From Gammaproteobacteria bacterium (GTDB lineage Bacteria; Pseudomonadota; Gammaproteobacteria; 21-64-14): a stretch of DNA of 64,000 nucleotides. The translations under genes were made by a program, and so were the position numbers. This document shows, in pieces, positions 54,297 through 64,000 of the stretch (positions within the stretch are counted from its first letter, which is position 1; each line of letters begins with the position of its first letter). Location: NCBI GenBank assembly GCA_027013145.1, contig JALUXX010000065.1:1-64000 (forward strand), given 5' to 3'. The notes under the pieces are model-generated. The model was not told the origin of the DNA. It was given only the letters and a program-made list of their open reading frames with translations, and ran no database searches.

Positions 54297-54734
54297 TCAG
54301 ACGTGGCGGAAATAGCCCACGTCGGGGACCGGCGGCCGCGGCGTTTTTGCGGCCTCGGCCTCGAGCTCGTGCAGCATCTGCGCGTGGGCCTCTTCGAGTT
54401 TGTGGCGCGCGGCGTCGTCCAGACGGGGCAGGATCAGCTCGCGGATGAAGTCGCCGAGATCCGACATCGCCGCGGCCCACATCTTGTCGTTGAGGTGGAA
54501 GCTGTGCAGTGCGTGCTGGCCCATGGGGTAGGAATTGAACTCCACCGCTTTGGCGGCACTCAGGTCCGGATCCCGGGCGACGAAGTCGCGCGCCCATTCA
54601 TACCACCAGCGGTAGTAGCGCTCCTGCAGTTCGGTGCCGAATCCCCGGCTCTCGAAGAATGCGGCCATCGTCATGCGCGGCGCCTGGCCGTAACGGACCC
54701 CGCGCAGCGCTACAAAGGGAATGTGTCCGGACAT
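54297..54734 (-). CDS. Conserved protein of unknown function between rnfB and nth
   Basis: I do not recognise this 145-residue protein. It has no signal or membrane segment. It is rich in aromatic residues (ERYYRWWYEWARDFV), has a histidine-rich middle (YPMGQHALHSFHLNDKMW) and a helical end with LPRLDDAARHKLEEAHAQMLHELE. GGGAG precedes ATG 54734 by ten bases. Its tight spacing to nth and shared codon use suggest a real gene in the metG-rnfB-nth neighbourhood. Confidence 0.7.
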   Translation of the reverse strand: MSGHIPFVALRGVRYGQAPRMTMAAFFESRGFGTELQERYYRWWYEWARDFVARDPDLSAAKAVEFNSYPMGQHALHSFHLNDKMWAAAMSDLGDFIRELILPRLDDAARHKLEEAHAQMLHELEAEAAKTPRPPVPDVGYFRHV

Positions 54735-54826
54735 CGCCTGTTTCTCCCGCGGATCGTGCAATCTGCCGCGGGCAGTATACCAGACCCGTGGGGTCGGACG
54801 AGGCGGCGCACGGGCGGGGGGCGGCG

Positions 54827-55480
54827 TCAGGGGCGCCGGCGCGCCGCGCGCCGCGCGCGGACCCGCTCGACCGCCGCGCGGATCGCGGCGGCCTTCCCGG
54901 CGTCGGCCCCGGGCGTGTGGAGTTCGCGCCGTGCGGCCCGCTCCTCGGCCCGGCGCCGCCGGCGCTCGCAGTGGAGCCGGTAGCGTTCCCGTGCGCGGCG
55001 CGCCGCCTGCGGATCGTCGCGGGTCGGGGCTTGCGCGCGGATCGTGACCAGCCGGATGCAGTCGACCGGGCACGCCGGCGGGCAGAGTTCGCATCCGGTG
55101 CACTCGGGCGGCAACACGGTGTGCGCCTGGCCGGGAGCACCGACGATGGCGTCGACCGGACACGCCGGCAGGCAGAGGGTGCAGCCGATGCAGGCCGCCT
55201 CGTCGATGACCGCCACCGTCCCCATGGCGGCGGAGCCGACCGCGGGGTCCGGCGGCAGAGCCGGGCGCCCCAGCAGTCGCGCCAGTGCGCGGATGGTCGG
55301 CTCGCCCCCCGGGGCGCAACGGTTGAGCTCCGTTGCGCCGCGCGCGAGCGCCGCCGCATAGGCACGGCAGTCCGGGAAGCCGCAACGGGTGCATTGAGTC
55401 TGGGGCAGCAGGTCGTCGACGGCGTCGACGAGTCGTGCCGTCCCCGCCGGCCCGCCGCCGTTCCGGTTCGCAGCGGTCAC
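54827..55480 (-). CDS. rnfB: RnfB/RsxB-type iron-sulfur protein
   Basis: Electron-transfer protein of 217 residues. The Fis/Fes [4Fe-4S] domain is TQCTRCGFPDCRAYAAALARG with a fourth cysteine in LNRCAPGG; two ferredoxin clusters follow, CIGCTLCLPACPVDAIVG and CTGCELCPPACPVDCIRL. A basic, arginine-rich tail of about 65 residues ends the protein. It lacks the N-terminal membrane helix of true RnfB and no other rnf/rsx genes are adjacent, so it may be a soluble relative with its own partner. Start GTG 55480 has GAGGG upstream; it lies 22 bases after metG. Confidence 0.88.
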   Translation of the reverse strand: MTAANRNGGGPAGTARLVDAVDDLLPQTQCTRCGFPDCRAYAAALARGATELNRCAPGGEPTIRALARLLGRPALPPDPAVGSAAMGTVAVIDEAACIGCTLCLPACPVDAIVGAPGQAHTVLPPECTGCELCPPACPVDCIRLVTIRAQAPTRDDPQAARRARERYRLHCERRRRRAEERAARRELHTPGADAGKAAAIRAAVERVRARRAARRRP

Positions 55481-55501
55481 CTGTCGTCCCTCGTCCTGCG
55501 C

Positions 55502-57526
55502 CTACTTCACGCGCATGCCGGGGCGGGCGCCCGCGTCGGGTGCGATCAGCCACAGGTCGCGCCCGCCCGGTCCGGCGGCCAGCACCATGCCTTCGGATAC
55601 CCCGAAGCGCATCTTGCGCGGGGCGAGGTTCGCCACCACGACGGTGAGGCGTCCGGCGAGGTCTTCGGGGCGGTAGGCCGCCTTGATCCCGGCGAACACG
55701 GTGCGCGTCTCCTCGCCCAGGTCCAGGGTCAGGCGCAGCAGCTTGTCGGCGCCCGCGACCGCCTCGGCGCGGACGATCCGCGCCACGCGCAGATCGATCT
55801 TGGCGAACTGTTCGTAGTCGACCGTCGGGACCTCGTCCGCGGCCGCCGGAGCGGCCGTCGCGTCGGTCCCCGCATCCCCCTGCGGCCCCGCGGCCGCCAT
55901 CATCGCCGCGACGGCGGCCGGATCGACGCGCCGCAACAGCGGTTCGAACTGCGCGATTGCGTGATCGAGCAGCGGGGCGTGCACGTCGTCCCAGCGCAGC
56001 GCCCCGGCGGCGAGGAACGACTCGGCCCGCTCGGCGGTCGCGGGCAGGACGGGCTTGAGGTACACCATCAGCGCGCGAAAGAGATTCAGGCCCTGCGTGC
56101 ACACGGCGGTGACTTCCGCCGCGCGCGCCGGATCCTTGGCCGCCAGCCACGGCTTGTGGGCGTCGATGTATTGGTTGGCGCGGTCGGCCAGGGCCATGAT
56201 CTCGCGCATGGCGCGCGCGTAGTCGCGCTCTTCGTAGGCGGCCGCGACGGTATCGGCGGCGCCCGCGAATTCCCCGTACAGGCCGGGCTCGGGCAGCGCC
56301 GCGGCCAGGCGGCCGCCGGCCAGCCGATGAACGAAGCCCGCGCAGCGGCTGGCGATGTTCACCACCTTGCCCACGAGATCGGCGTTGACGCGCTGGACGA
56401 AGTCCTCGAGGTTGAGATCGAGGTCGTCGACGCCGGGACCGAGCTTGGCGGCGAAGTAGTAGCGCAGGTATTCCGCGTCGAGGTGATCGAGATAGGTGCG
56501 GGCGCGGATGAAGGTGCCGCGCGACTTGGACATCTTGCGTCCGTTCACCGTCAGGAAGCCGTGGGCCCACACCGCCGTCGGGGTGCGGAAGCCGCTGCCG
56601 TGGAGCATCGCCGGCCAGAACAGTGTGTGGAAGTAGACGATGTCCTTGCCGATGAAGTGGTAGAGCTCGGCTGTCGAGTCCGGCCCCCACCATTCGTCGA
56701 AGTCGAGGCCGGTGCGCTCGCACAGCCGGCGGAAGCTCGCCATGTAGCCGATCGGGGCGTCGAGCCAGACGTAGAAATACTTGCCCGGACTGCCGGGGAT
56801 CTCGAAGCCGAAATAGGGCGCGTCGCGCGAGATGTCCCACTCACGCAGGCCGGCATCGAACCACTCCCCGAGTTTGTTGGCGACCTCCGGCTGTACGTGG
56901 CCGCCGCCGGTCCATGCGCGCAACATTGGCTCGAAGTCCGGCAGCCGGAAGAAGAAATGCAGGTTCTCGCGCGGTTCGGGGCGGGCGCCGGACAGCGCCG
57001 AGACCGGATCGCGCAGCTCGGTGGGGCTGTAGGTGGCGCCGCAGACCTCGCAACTGTCCCCATACTGGTCCGCGGCCCCGCAACGCGGGCAGCCGCCCTT
57101 GATGAAGCGGTCCGGCAGGAAGATCTTCTTTTCGGGATCGTAGAGGTCGGTCACGGTGCGCTGGACGATGTGACCGCCCTCCCGCAGCCGCGCGTAGATG
57201 CGCTCGGCGAGCTCGCGGTTCTCCGGAGAGTGCGTCGAATGGTACTGGTCGAAGGCGATGCCGAAGCCGGCGAAGTCCGCGCGGTGCTCCTGCGCCATGC
57301 GTGCGATCAGCACCTCCGGATCGATACCCTCGGACCAGGCGCGCAGCATGATCGGGGTACCGTGGGCGTCGTCGGCGCAGACGTAATGGCACTCGTGCCC
57401 GCGCAGGCGCTGGAAACGGGCCCAGATGTCGGTCTGGACGTATTCCACCAGATGCCCGAGGTGAATCGGCCCGTTGGCGTAGGGCAGGGCGCTGGTGACC
57501 AGTATCCTTCGCGGCGATGGGGTCAT
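55502..57526 (-). CDS. metG: Methionyl-tRNA synthetase (MetG)
   Basis: Class I aminoacyl-tRNA synthetase of 674 residues. The nucleotide motif is [14 protein letters not shown] (HLGH), the zinc knuckles are [17 protein letters not shown], and the catalytic lysine loop is KMSKSRG. The C-terminal part (about 570-674) is an EMAP-type tRNA-binding domain ([31 protein letters not shown]). ATG 57526 directly precedes the conserved start. It is divergent from mrp across 182 bases, as in many gammaproteobacteria. Confidence 0.97.
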   Translation of the reverse strand: MTPSPRRILVTSALPYANGPIHLGHLVEYVQTDIWARFQRLRGHECHYVCADDAHGTPIMLRAWSEGIDPEVLIARMAQEHRADFAGFGIAFDQYHSTHSPENRELAERIYARLREGGHIVQRTVTDLYDPEKKIFLPDRFIKGGCPRCGAADQYGDSCEVCGATYSPTELRDPVSALSGARPEPRENLHFFFRLPDFEPMLRAWTGGGHVQPEVANKLGEWFDAGLREWDISRDAPYFGFEIPGSPGKYFYVWLDAPIGYMASFRRLCERTGLDFDEWWGPDSTAELYHFIGKDIVYFHTLFWPAMLHGSGFRTPTAVWAHGFLTVNGRKMSKSRGTFIRARTYLDHLDAEYLRYYFAAKLGPGVDDLDLNLEDFVQRVNADLVGKVVNIASRCAGFVHRLAGGRLAAALPEPGLYGEFAGAADTVAAAYEERDYARAMREIMALADRANQYIDAHKPWLAAKDPARAAEVTAVCTQGLNLFRALMVYLKPVLPATAERAESFLAAGALRWDDVHAPLLDHAIAQFEPLLRRVDPAAVAAMMAAAGPQGDAGTDATAAPAAADEVPTVDYEQFAKIDLRVARIVRAEAVAGADKLLRLTLDLGEETRTVFAGIKAAYRPEDLAGRLTVVVANLAPRKMRFGVSEGMVLAAGPGGRDLWLIAPDAGARPGMRVK

Positions 57527-57708
57527 GGGACTTTCAAGGACTTGTAGCGCGGCGCCGGGGTTGCGGGGCGTGCCTACGGTAGCAACTCCGCGGCGCGGTT
57601 GCCAGTGCGGGAGGCGACGGCGCCGGGGGAATCGTGTACACTGCCGGGATCCCCGAGGAATCATGCGCCGGCCCACCGGGCCGGCGCGTTGCGCAGGAGG
57701 TCCGGAAC

Positions 57709-58800
57709 ATGGCGGAGGTATCGCGGCTCCAGGTGGAGACGGCCATCAAGGAATACATCGATCCCTGTCTCGGCAAGGATCTGGTCGCCGCCAAGGCGAT
57801 CAAGGACATCGCCGTCGACGGCGGGTCCGTATCGGTGCAGGTCGTGCTGGGCTTCCCGGCCAAGGGCCACGTGGACGAACTCGTCCGGGCGCTCCAGGCG
57901 AAGATCGAGGCGATCGACGGCGTCGACAAGGCGGACGTCGAGGTCTCCACCAAGATCACCGCGCACACCGTCCAGAAGAACCTCAAACCGCTGCAGAACA
58001 TCAAGAACATCATCGCCGTGGCCTCCGGCAAGGGCGGCGTCGGCAAGTCCACGGTCGCGGTCAATCTGGCGTTGGCCCTGTCCGCCGAGGGGGCCAGCGT
58101 CGGGATCCTCGATGCGGACATCTACGGCCCCAGCCAGCCGCGCATGCTCGGGATCAAAGGGAAGCCGGACTCGAAGGACGGCAAGTCGCTGGAGCCGATG
58201 ACCAGCTACCATCTGCAGGCCATGTCGATCGGCTTCCTGATCGAGGAGGAGACGCCGATGATCTGGCGCGGCCCGATGGTGACGCAGGCCCTCGAGCAGC
58301 TCCTCAACGATACCCGCTGGAAGGATCTCGATTACCTGGTGATCGATCTGCCCCCGGGCACGGGCGACACCCAGCTCACCCTCGCGCAGCGGGTGCCCGT
58401 GAGCGGCGCCGTAATCGTCACCACCCCCCAGGACATCGCCCTGCTCGATGCGCGCAAAGGGCTCAAGATGTTCGAGAAGGTAGACGTCCCGGTACTCGGC
58501 ATCGTCGAGAACATGGGGCTGCACATCTGCAGCAACTGCGGACACGAGGAGCACATCTTCGGCGAGGGCGGGGGCAAGCGCCTCGCCGAGCAGCACGGCG
58601 TCGAACTACTCGGCTCGCTGCCGCTGGACGCGAGCATCCAGCGCGACGCCGACAGCGGGCGGCCGTCGGTGGTCTCGGACCCGGACGGTAGGATCGCGCA
58701 GATCTTCCGCGAGATCGCGCGCCGTACCGCGGCCAAGCTCTCGCTGCAGGCCAAGGACTTCAGCGCGCGCTTCCCGAGCATCGTCATTCAGAACAACTAA
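57709..58800 (+). CDS. mrp: Mrp/ApbC iron-sulfur cluster carrier
   Basis: P-loop ATPase of 363 residues that carries and transfers [4Fe-4S] clusters. An N-terminal MIP18-like domain (1-85) is followed by the deviant Walker A motif [40 protein letters not shown] and the cluster-binding CSNCGH pair (about 282). AGGAGG lies eight bases before ATG 57709. It is followed by dcd on the same strand after 41 bases. Confidence 0.96.
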   Translation: MAEVSRLQVETAIKEYIDPCLGKDLVAAKAIKDIAVDGGSVSVQVVLGFPAKGHVDELVRALQAKIEAIDGVDKADVEVSTKITAHTVQKNLKPLQNIKNIIAVASGKGGVGKSTVAVNLALALSAEGASVGILDADIYGPSQPRMLGIKGKPDSKDGKSLEPMTSYHLQAMSIGFLIEEETPMIWRGPMVTQALEQLLNDTRWKDLDYLVIDLPPGTGDTQLTLAQRVPVSGAVIVTTPQDIALLDARKGLKMFEKVDVPVLGIVENMGLHICSNCGHEEHIFGEGGGKRLAEQHGVELLGSLPLDASIQRDADSGRPSVVSDPDGRIAQIFREIARRTAAKLSLQAKDFSARFPSIVIQNN

Positions 58801-58841
58801 GCGGTAGCGGCCACGGGCGGGGGCGCTGCGGCGCGAGGCGC

Positions 58842-59408
58842 ATGCCGATCAAGTCCGACAAATGGATCCGGCGCATGGCGCGCGAGCACGGCATGATCGA
58901 GCCGTTCGCGCCCGACCAGGTGCGCACGAACGGCGGCGCGCGTATCGTCTCCTACGGTACTTCGAGCTACGGTTACGATATCCGTTGCGCGGACGAGTTC
59001 AAGATCTTCACCAACATCAACTCTGCGATCGTCGATCCCAAGGATTTCGACGCCGACAGCTTCGTCGACGTCAAGGGCGCCGTCTGCATCATTCCGCCGA
59101 ATTCCTTCGCCCTCGCACGCACGGTCGAATACTTCCGCATTCCGCGCAACGTGCTGACGATCTGTCTGGGCAAATCGACCTACGCGCGCTGCGGGATCAT
59201 CGTCAACGTCACCCCGCTCGAACCCGAATGGGAGGGGCACGTCACCCTCGAGTTCTCGAACACCACGCCGCTGCCGGCCAAGATCTACGCCAACGAAGGC
59301 GTCGCGCAGGTGATCTTCCTCGAGGCCGATGAGTTGTGCGAGGTCTCGTATCGGGACCGCGGCGGCAAGTATCAGGCTCAGCGCGGGGTGACCCTTCCGA
59401 AGACCTGA
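58842..59408 (+). CDS. dcd: dCTP deaminase (Dcd)
   Basis: Makes dUTP from dCTP on the way to dTTP, 188 residues. Family motifs are [63 protein letters not shown] (with the catalytic glutamate in PLEPEWEG) and [18 protein letters not shown]. The mrp-dcd order is often conserved. It converges with the DUF3108 gene. Confidence 0.97.
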   Translation: MPIKSDKWIRRMAREHGMIEPFAPDQVRTNGGARIVSYGTSSYGYDIRCADEFKIFTNINSAIVDPKDFDADSFVDVKGAVCIIPPNSFALARTVEYFRIPRNVLTICLGKSTYARCGIIVNVTPLEPEWEGHVTLEFSNTTPLPAKIYANEGVAQVIFLEADELCEVSYRDRGGKYQAQRGVTLPKT

Positions 59409-59420
59409 GGCCGCCGGCGA

Positions 59421-60251
59421 TCAGCGCGCCGCCGTCGCACGCCGATCGCGATCGGTCCCCGGCTCGCGACTCCGCCCCGGGAGCGGGATGCCGCCCGTGA
59501 GCGCGTCCAGGAGCAGGTCGAGGTCGGGTCGGTGCGCACGCCGGTAGGTGATGCGTACCGCCAGGTAGCACAGGCGCGGCGCGGCCCAGACGTAATCGGC
59601 GCGCTCGCCGGGCAGCGGGAGGCGCTCGAGCCGGACGGTGTCGAAGGTCCCGATCGGCGTCTGGACGCGCGCTCCGCCCATGATCGTGAAGCGGAAGGTC
59701 TTTACGCGACCGGCGTCGATGAACCGGTACGTCAGCGGCCGGCGGCCCGTGCGCAGATCGCGCATGAGCGCGAGCTGGAACAGGATCCGGTCGAGGATGC
59801 CGTCGCGCAGCGGCAGTACGGCCTCGCCGCCGCGCCGGTACTGCACGGCGCGCATCGCCGACCAGTCGAAGTGCGTGCGCGCGCGCCGCGTGCGCCCGTC
59901 CCGTGTGCGTTCATAGAGGCTGTCGAGCGGCCGGATCCGGCCGCCGAGCAGCGTCCAGTCGCTGCGCTCGAGGATGGTCTCCCTGCGGAACCAGGCGAGG
60001 AGGCCGGTGGAGCGGCTGAGCGCCTGGTAGCGGAAGCGATCGGGGCCGATACGGGAGAGGGACACGCGATACTCCCCTACGGTCGCCAGGCCCCCGAGGA
60101 TGCTCGCCCGGTAGCGTGCGGTGAACGGCGGCGGCACCCCGGTGGGGCAGCCGGGCGCGCCGCCCGCGCGGGGCCCGGGCTCCGCATTGCTCCCGGCACC
60201 GGCCGCGAGCGCCGGGAGCAGCAGCGCCGCCGCGGCGGCGCGCCGGATCAC
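59421..60251 (-). CDS. DUF3108 exported protein
   Basis: A 276-residue exported protein of the DUF3108 family. A signal (1-20) is followed by the family start FTARYRASILGGLATVGEYRVSLSRIGPDRFRYQALSRSTG and by RTHFDWSAMRAVQYRR, DGILDRILFQLALMRDL, FTIMGGARVQTPIGTFDTVRLERLP. Its function is unknown; the fold is predicted beta-rich and periplasmic. Start GTG 60251 overlaps the purN stop by four bases. The purM-purN-DUF3108 order is common in gammaproteobacteria. Confidence 0.85.
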   Translation of the reverse strand: MIRRAAAAALLLPALAAGAGSNAEPGPRAGGAPGCPTGVPPPFTARYRASILGGLATVGEYRVSLSRIGPDRFRYQALSRSTGLLAWFRRETILERSDWTLLGGRIRPLDSLYERTRDGRTRRARTHFDWSAMRAVQYRRGGEAVLPLRDGILDRILFQLALMRDLRTGRRPLTYRFIDAGRVKTFRFTIMGGARVQTPIGTFDTVRLERLPLPGERADYVWAAPRLCYLAVRITYRRAHRPDLDLLLDALTGGIPLPGRSREPGTDRDRRATAAR

Positions 60252-60916
60252 ACCGGGGCCCGTGTGTCGGGCCGCAGGCTCAGGGGACGCGTGAGGACAC
60301 GCCCGTCGAGGTGCACGCCGTCTTCGCCCAGGCGCAGGCGCCCGGCGGCGAACCAGGCGACCGCCAGCGGATAGATGCGGTGTTCCTGCTCGAGCACGCG
60401 CGCCGCCAGCGTGTCGGGGTCGTCGCCCGGGAGTACAGGTACGCGCGCCTGGATCACGACCGGTCCGCCGTCGAGTTCCGCAGTCACGAAGTGCACGCTG
60501 GCGCCGTGCTCGGACACGCCCGCCTGCAGCGCGCGCCGGTGGGTATCCAGGCCGCGGAAACGCGGCAGCAACGAGGGGTGGATGTTGAGGATGCGCCCGC
60601 GGTAGTGGGATACGAAATCGGCGCCGAGGATGCGCATGAAGCCGGCGAGTGCCACCAGCCCGGGGTCGTGGCGGTCGATGGCGGCGCGTAGCGCCGCATC
60701 GAAGGCGCCGGGGGCGCGCAGGGTGCGGTGATTCACCACCTCGGTGGGGATGCCCGCGCGGCGCGCCCGTTCCAGGCCGGCCGCGTCGGGTCGATTGGAG
60801 ATCACGGCGCGCACGGCGAAGGGCGCCTCGCGGGCGGCGCCGGCGTCGATCAGCGCCTGGAGATTGCTGCCGCGTCCGGAGATCAGCACCACCACGGACA
60901 TCGGTGTGCCCGGCAT
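60248..60916 (-). CDS. purN: Phosphoribosylglycinamide formyltransferase (PurN)
   Basis: Purine-synthesis enzyme that uses 10-formyltetrahydrofolate, 222 residues. Phosphate-binding ISGRGSNLQALIDA, active-site asparagine-histidine in ILNIHPSLLPRFRGLDTHRRAL, VHFVTAELDGGPVVIQARVPV with the catalytic aspartate-like region, all intact. ATG 60916 overlaps the purM stop (TGATG); ATG 60901 is an alternative. The C-terminal RLRLGEDGVHLDG is typical of proteobacterial PurN. Confidence 0.95.
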   Translation of the reverse strand: MPGTPMSVVVLISGRGSNLQALIDAGAAREAPFAVRAVISNRPDAAGLERARRAGIPTEVVNHRTLRAPGAFDAALRAAIDRHDPGLVALAGFMRILGADFVSHYRGRILNIHPSLLPRFRGLDTHRRALQAGVSEHGASVHFVTAELDGGPVVIQARVPVLPGDDPDTLAARVLEQEHRIYPLAVAWFAAGRLRLGEDGVHLDGRVLTRPLSLRPDTRAPV

Positions 60917-62007
60917 CACCGGATCTCGACCTCGGGTTCGGGATCGTTCGAGGGCTCGATCCGGCCGATCGTCCAGGCCTGCTCGCCGCGGCCCTCCAGC
61001 AGGGCCAGCGCGGCGGGCACCGCCGCGGGCGGCAGGACCACGACCATGCCGATGCCGCAATTGAAGGTGCGGTGGAGTTCCGTCTCCGCGATGCGGCCGC
61101 GCTCGCGGAGCCAATCGAAGATCGGCGGCCGCGGCCAGCTCGACGCATCGACCACCGCGCGCGTGCCCGTCGGCAGGACCCGCGGGAGGTTTTCCGGCAG
61201 GCCGCCGCCGGTGATGTGCGCCAGGCTGTGCACCTCGACCCGCTCCAGCAGTTCGAGCAGCGGCTTGACGTAGATGCGGGTCGGAGCGAGGAGCACCTCG
61301 CCGAGCGGGCGGCCGTGGAAGTCCGCCGCCAGGTCGGCCCCGCTGCGGGCGAGGACCTTGCGGATCAGAGAATAGCCGTTGGAGTGCGGGCCGGAGGCGG
61401 CTAGGCCGACGAGCACGTCGCCCGCACGCACGCGCGATCCGTCGAGGATGCGTGCCTTCTCCACGATGCCCACGCAGAAGCCCGCGAGGTCGTAGTCGCC
61501 CGGGGCGTACATGCCCGGCATCTCGGCGGTCTCGCCGCCGACCAGCGCAGCACCCGCCTGTTCGCAGCCCGCGGCGATTCCGCGCACGACGTCTGCGGCG
61601 ACGTTCACGTCGAGCGCGCCGGTGGCGAAGTAGTCCAGGAACAGCAGCGGCTCGGCCCCCTGCACGATGACGTCGTTGACGCACATCGCCACCAGGTCGA
61701 TGCCGATGGTGTCGTGCCGGGCCAGTTCGATCGCCAGCTTGAGCTTCGTGCCGACACCGTCCGTCCCCGAGACGAGGACCGGTTCGCGATAGCGCTCCAG
61801 CGGCACCCGGCACAAGGCCGCGAACCCGCCGAGCCCGCCGATCACTTCGGGACGGCGCGTGCGCGCGGCGAAGGGCTTGATGCGTTCGACCAGTTCGGCG
61901 CCGGCGTCGATGTCGACGCCGGCGGCGCGGTAGGTCAGGGCCCCGGTGTCGCCGGTGTCGCCGGTGTCGCCGCCGGCGGACGGGGAGGTTTCGTCGGAGG
62001 AGGGCAT
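60916..62007 (-). CDS. purM: Phosphoribosylformylglycinamidine cyclo-ligase (PurM)
   Basis: AIR synthetase of purine synthesis, 363 residues. It has [62 protein letters not shown], and [16 protein letters not shown]. The N-terminus before [15 protein letters not shown] is extended by about 24 residues containing a [10 protein letters not shown] tandem repeat (nine-base units near 61935-61970), probably a slippage-prone addition. It is the first gene of the purM-purN-DUF3108 run. Confidence 0.95.
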   Translation of the reverse strand: MPSSDETSPSAGGDTGDTGDTGALTYRAAGVDIDAGAELVERIKPFAARTRRPEVIGGLGGFAALCRVPLERYREPVLVSGTDGVGTKLKLAIELARHDTIGIDLVAMCVNDVIVQGAEPLLFLDYFATGALDVNVAADVVRGIAAGCEQAGAALVGGETAEMPGMYAPGDYDLAGFCVGIVEKARILDGSRVRAGDVLVGLAASGPHSNGYSLIRKVLARSGADLAADFHGRPLGEVLLAPTRIYVKPLLELLERVEVHSLAHITGGGLPENLPRVLPTGTRAVVDASSWPRPPIFDWLRERGRIAETELHRTFNCGIGMVVVLPPAAVPAALALLEGRGEQAWTIGRIEPSNDPEPEVEIR

Positions 62008-62206
62008 GGTCGGTCGGGGTTCCCCGGATGCGGCCCGGGCCGCGCTGCCCGGGGTTTTACACTATACGGCATCGCACGGCCAGCGGCCCGCGCCCGCCGG
62101 TACCGCGGCGGCGCCGGGTTGAGGCCGCCGCGAGCGGGTATGGTATTTTAACGCTTCGATCCGGCGCCCGGCGCCGGCGCTTCCCGCCGAGCGTGGAGAC
62201 CCGTTC

Positions 62207-63526
62207 ATGAGTCACGATTTCCGCCGATGCGGCGCGTGGTTCCGCGTCGCCGGAGCCCTCGCCCTCCTGCTGGCGGCGGCGCCGGCCTCCGCGCGCGTGG
62301 TGCGCGACCTCTACACGGTCGTCGAGCCGGTTCAGGGTCAGGACGCGACCGAGCGCCTCGGCGCCTTCCGCGACGCGCTGGCACAGGTCTTCGTGCGCGT
62401 GTCGGGCGACGCGCAGGCGGGCGCGGATGCGAAGCTGCAGGCGGCCCTGCAGGATCCGGCCCGGTTCGTGCAGGAGTACCGCTACGAGCAGGCGCCCGCG
62501 ACGGCGCCGGCGGTGACACCCGCCGGCGCTGCGGTCGCCGGGTCCGCTGCAGGCGCGGGCGCGCCGGCCCCCGCCCCGTCGGCCGCCGTCGCGGGCACAT
62601 CCCCCGCGGCGACCGCACCCGGTACCGCCCCCGCACCGGGCGCGCTCGCATCCCCCACGTCCGCCGCATCCCCCAGGTCCGCGGCGCCCGCGGCACTCGG
62701 TTTGTGGGTGCGCTTCGATCCGGACGCCGTGCGCGCCGCACTGCGCCAGGCCGGGCTGCCCGTTTGGGGCGACGCCCGCCCGACCACGCTGCTGTGGTTG
62801 GCGGTGGAGGACGGTGTCCGGCGTTCGATCCTGGCCGAGGACGATCAGTCGCCGCTGGAGCAGGCCCTGCTCGCCGCCGCCTCGGCGCGCGGCGTCCCGG
62901 TCATCCTTCCGCTCATGGATCTGGAGGACGAGCGCAACGTGAGTTTCGGCGATCTGTGGGGTGGCTTCTCGGCACCGGTACGGGCGGCCTCGGCGCGTTA
63001 CGGGACCCATGCGATCCTGGTCGGGCGTATACGCCACTTTGCCGGCGGGCCCTGGAGCGCGCGCTGGACGCTCTATTCCGGCACGCGGACCTCCCGCTGG
63101 CGCACGACGGCCGACGCCGAGGCGCCGTTGCTCGCCGCGGGCGTCGACGGCCTGGCCGACCGCTTGGCGGCGCAGTTCGCACTGCCCGCGGGCGCGAGCG
63201 CGCGCGGGCTGGTGGAGATCGAGATCACCGGCGTGCGTTCGCTCGCCGACTACGCGCGCGCACGCGCGTATCTGCGGGGCCTGAGCCCGGTGTTGCACGT
63301 CCAGACCGTCGCGGTCGCCCCCGACCGGGCGCGCTTCCGCCTCGAGGTGCAGGGCGACGCGCAGGGGCTCGAGCAGGCGATCGGGCTCGGCCGGACCCTG
63401 ACGCCGGCACCCGCCGCCGGGCCGGTGACCCTCGGGGGCGGCGGCCCGACCCCCGCGGGGCAGACCGCGCCCGCCGGGACGAACCCGTCGGGTCCGGCGG
63501 TGGCGGTCTACCGCCTGGTGCCATGA
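62207..63526 (+). CDS. DUF2066 exported protein
   Basis: A 439-residue protein with a Sec signal (1-29, APASA). The family region starts at RDLYTVVEPVQGQDATERLGAFRDALAQVFVRVSGD and continues as VRFDPDAVRAALRQAGLPVWGDARPTTLLWLAVEDG, VPVILPLMDLEDERNVSFGDLWGGF and GGPWSARWTLYSG. An alanine- and proline-rich insert of about 60 residues interrupts it (about 100-160), and a glycine-proline tail ends it. The function is unknown. GGAG is nine bases before ATG 62207. It stands divergent from purM, a common gammaproteobacterial order, and overlaps the next gene by four bases. Confidence 0.85.
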   Translation: MSHDFRRCGAWFRVAGALALLLAAAPASARVVRDLYTVVEPVQGQDATERLGAFRDALAQVFVRVSGDAQAGADAKLQAALQDPARFVQEYRYEQAPATAPAVTPAGAAVAGSAAGAGAPAPAPSAAVAGTSPAATAPGTAPAPGALASPTSAASPRSAAPAALGLWVRFDPDAVRAALRQAGLPVWGDARPTTLLWLAVEDGVRRSILAEDDQSPLEQALLAAASARGVPVILPLMDLEDERNVSFGDLWGGFSAPVRAASARYGTHAILVGRIRHFAGGPWSARWTLYSGTRTSRWRTTADAEAPLLAAGVDGLADRLAAQFALPAGASARGLVEIEITGVRSLADYARARAYLRGLSPVLHVQTVAVAPDRARFRLEVQGDAQGLEQAIGLGRTLTPAPAAGPVTLGGGGPTPAGQTAPAGTNPSGPAVAVYRLVP

Positions 63527-64000
63527 GGGCCGGCGACCTTCCCAATCTGATCAGCCTGTTGCGCATCCTGCTGGTCGGGCCGGTGGTGGTGCTGCTGCTG
63601 GAGCATCACGACCGCGTCGCGCTGTCGCTGTTCGCGGTCGCCGGGGTCTCGGATGCGCTCGACGGCTATCTCGCGAAACGCCACGGCTGGACGAGCCGCC
63701 TCGGCGCCGTGCTCGACCCGCTCGCCGACAAACTCCTGCTCGTCGCCACCTACGTCACCCTGGGCTGGCTCGCCGCGCTCCCGGTCTGGCTGGTTGCGCT
63801 CGTGCTGGGCCGCGACCTCCTGATCGTCGTCGGCGCGATCATCTTTCGTGCGCGCTTCGGGCCGTTCCGGCCACAACCCAGCGCCGTCAGCAAGCTCAAT
63901 ACCGCCGTCCAGATCGCCCTGGTCCTGGCGGTGACGTTCGATCGCGGCGTCGCGCGCGTGGGTTCCGGCACGCTCGCCGCGCTGGTCGGCGCCGTGGCGG
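63523..64000 (+). CDS. CDP-alcohol phosphatidyltransferase, partial (runs off the right edge)
   Basis: Inner-membrane phospholipid-synthesis enzyme; 159 residues are visible and the gene continues past the window. It opens LPNLISLLRILLVGPVVVLLL and has the catalytic CDP-alcohol motif as SDALDGYLAKRHGWTSRLGAVLDPLADKLLL, with all the conserved aspartates (the usual arginine after DGxxA is lysine here). Several membrane helices follow. It resembles PgsA-like enzymes, but the exact product cannot be told. ATG 63523 overlaps the DUF2066 stop (ATGA). Confidence 0.88.
   Translation, partial: MRAGDLPNLISLLRILLVGPVVVLLLEHHDRVALSLFAVAGVSDALDGYLAKRHGWTSRLGAVLDPLADKLLLVATYVTLGWLAALPVWLVALVLGRDLLIVVGAIIFRARFGPFRPQPSAVSKLNTAVQIALVLAVTFDRGVARVGSGTLAALVGAVA

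Overview
The window is GC-rich chromosomal DNA (third codon positions are almost all G or C) from a gammaproteobacterium that oxidises reduced sulfur. The evidence is a soxXYZAB cluster, a type II secretion block, phoBR, and several gammaproteobacterial neighbourhoods (mrp beside metG-rnfB-nth; purMN opposite a DUF2066 gene). Nothing fixes the genus. I see no tRNA, rRNA, insertion sequence, prophage or CRISPR array.

Layout. 150-3287: a large cyclic-di-GMP enzyme. 3617-9133 (minus): an ECF sigma factor, a membrane anti-sigma factor whose outer half is a DsrE-like domain, then soxX, Y, Z, A and B, with an intrinsic terminator between soxA and soxB. Divergent from it, 9450-11456: a secreted DsrE-like protein related to the anti-sigma sensor half, and a porin. 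11929-14095: cysQ, a YrfG-type nucleotidase and a cysteine-cluster protein. 14170-19777 (minus): gspG-H-I-J-K-L-M-N in a tightly overlapping run. 19877-21904: argE and an SH3-domain membrane protein. 22087-29528: two porins, phoB, phoR, pstB and phoU, with two Pho-box-like sites. 29775-34426 (minus): argD, argF, modA, modB, modC in one run. 34569-38877: an orphan hydantoinase-B-like gene, a BON lipoprotein, an N-acetylglutaminylglutamine-type amidotransferase and a monothiol glutaredoxin. 38894-43399: a PleD-like cyclase, an RNase T-like exonuclease, a TraB/GumN protein and pyrC. 43794-48929: a pyruvate dehydrogenase operon ending in a natural E2-E3 fusion. 49222-53547: argG, a membrane GGDEF-EAL protein and a DoxX protein. 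53643-64000: nth, an unknown gene, rnfB, metG, mrp, dcd, a DUF3108 gene, purN, purM, a DUF2066 gene and the start of a CDP-alcohol phosphatidyltransferase.

How parts work together. SoxXA would couple thiosulfate to the SoxYZ carrier, and SoxB would release sulfate. No soxCD lies here, so the remaining sulfane sulfur must go elsewhere. The sigma/anti-sigma pair at the head of the operon suggests that sulfur status in the periplasm is read by the DsrE half of the anti-sigma factor and controls sox transcription. The secreted DsrE paralogue may share or compete for that ligand. This is the strongest candidate for a little-described system here, and it rests on domain content and gene order only.

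A family of short palindromes built on a GGGC-GGGCTTGCCC-type core is scattered between genes (11.7-11.9, 21.1, 29.6 and 49.1 kb).
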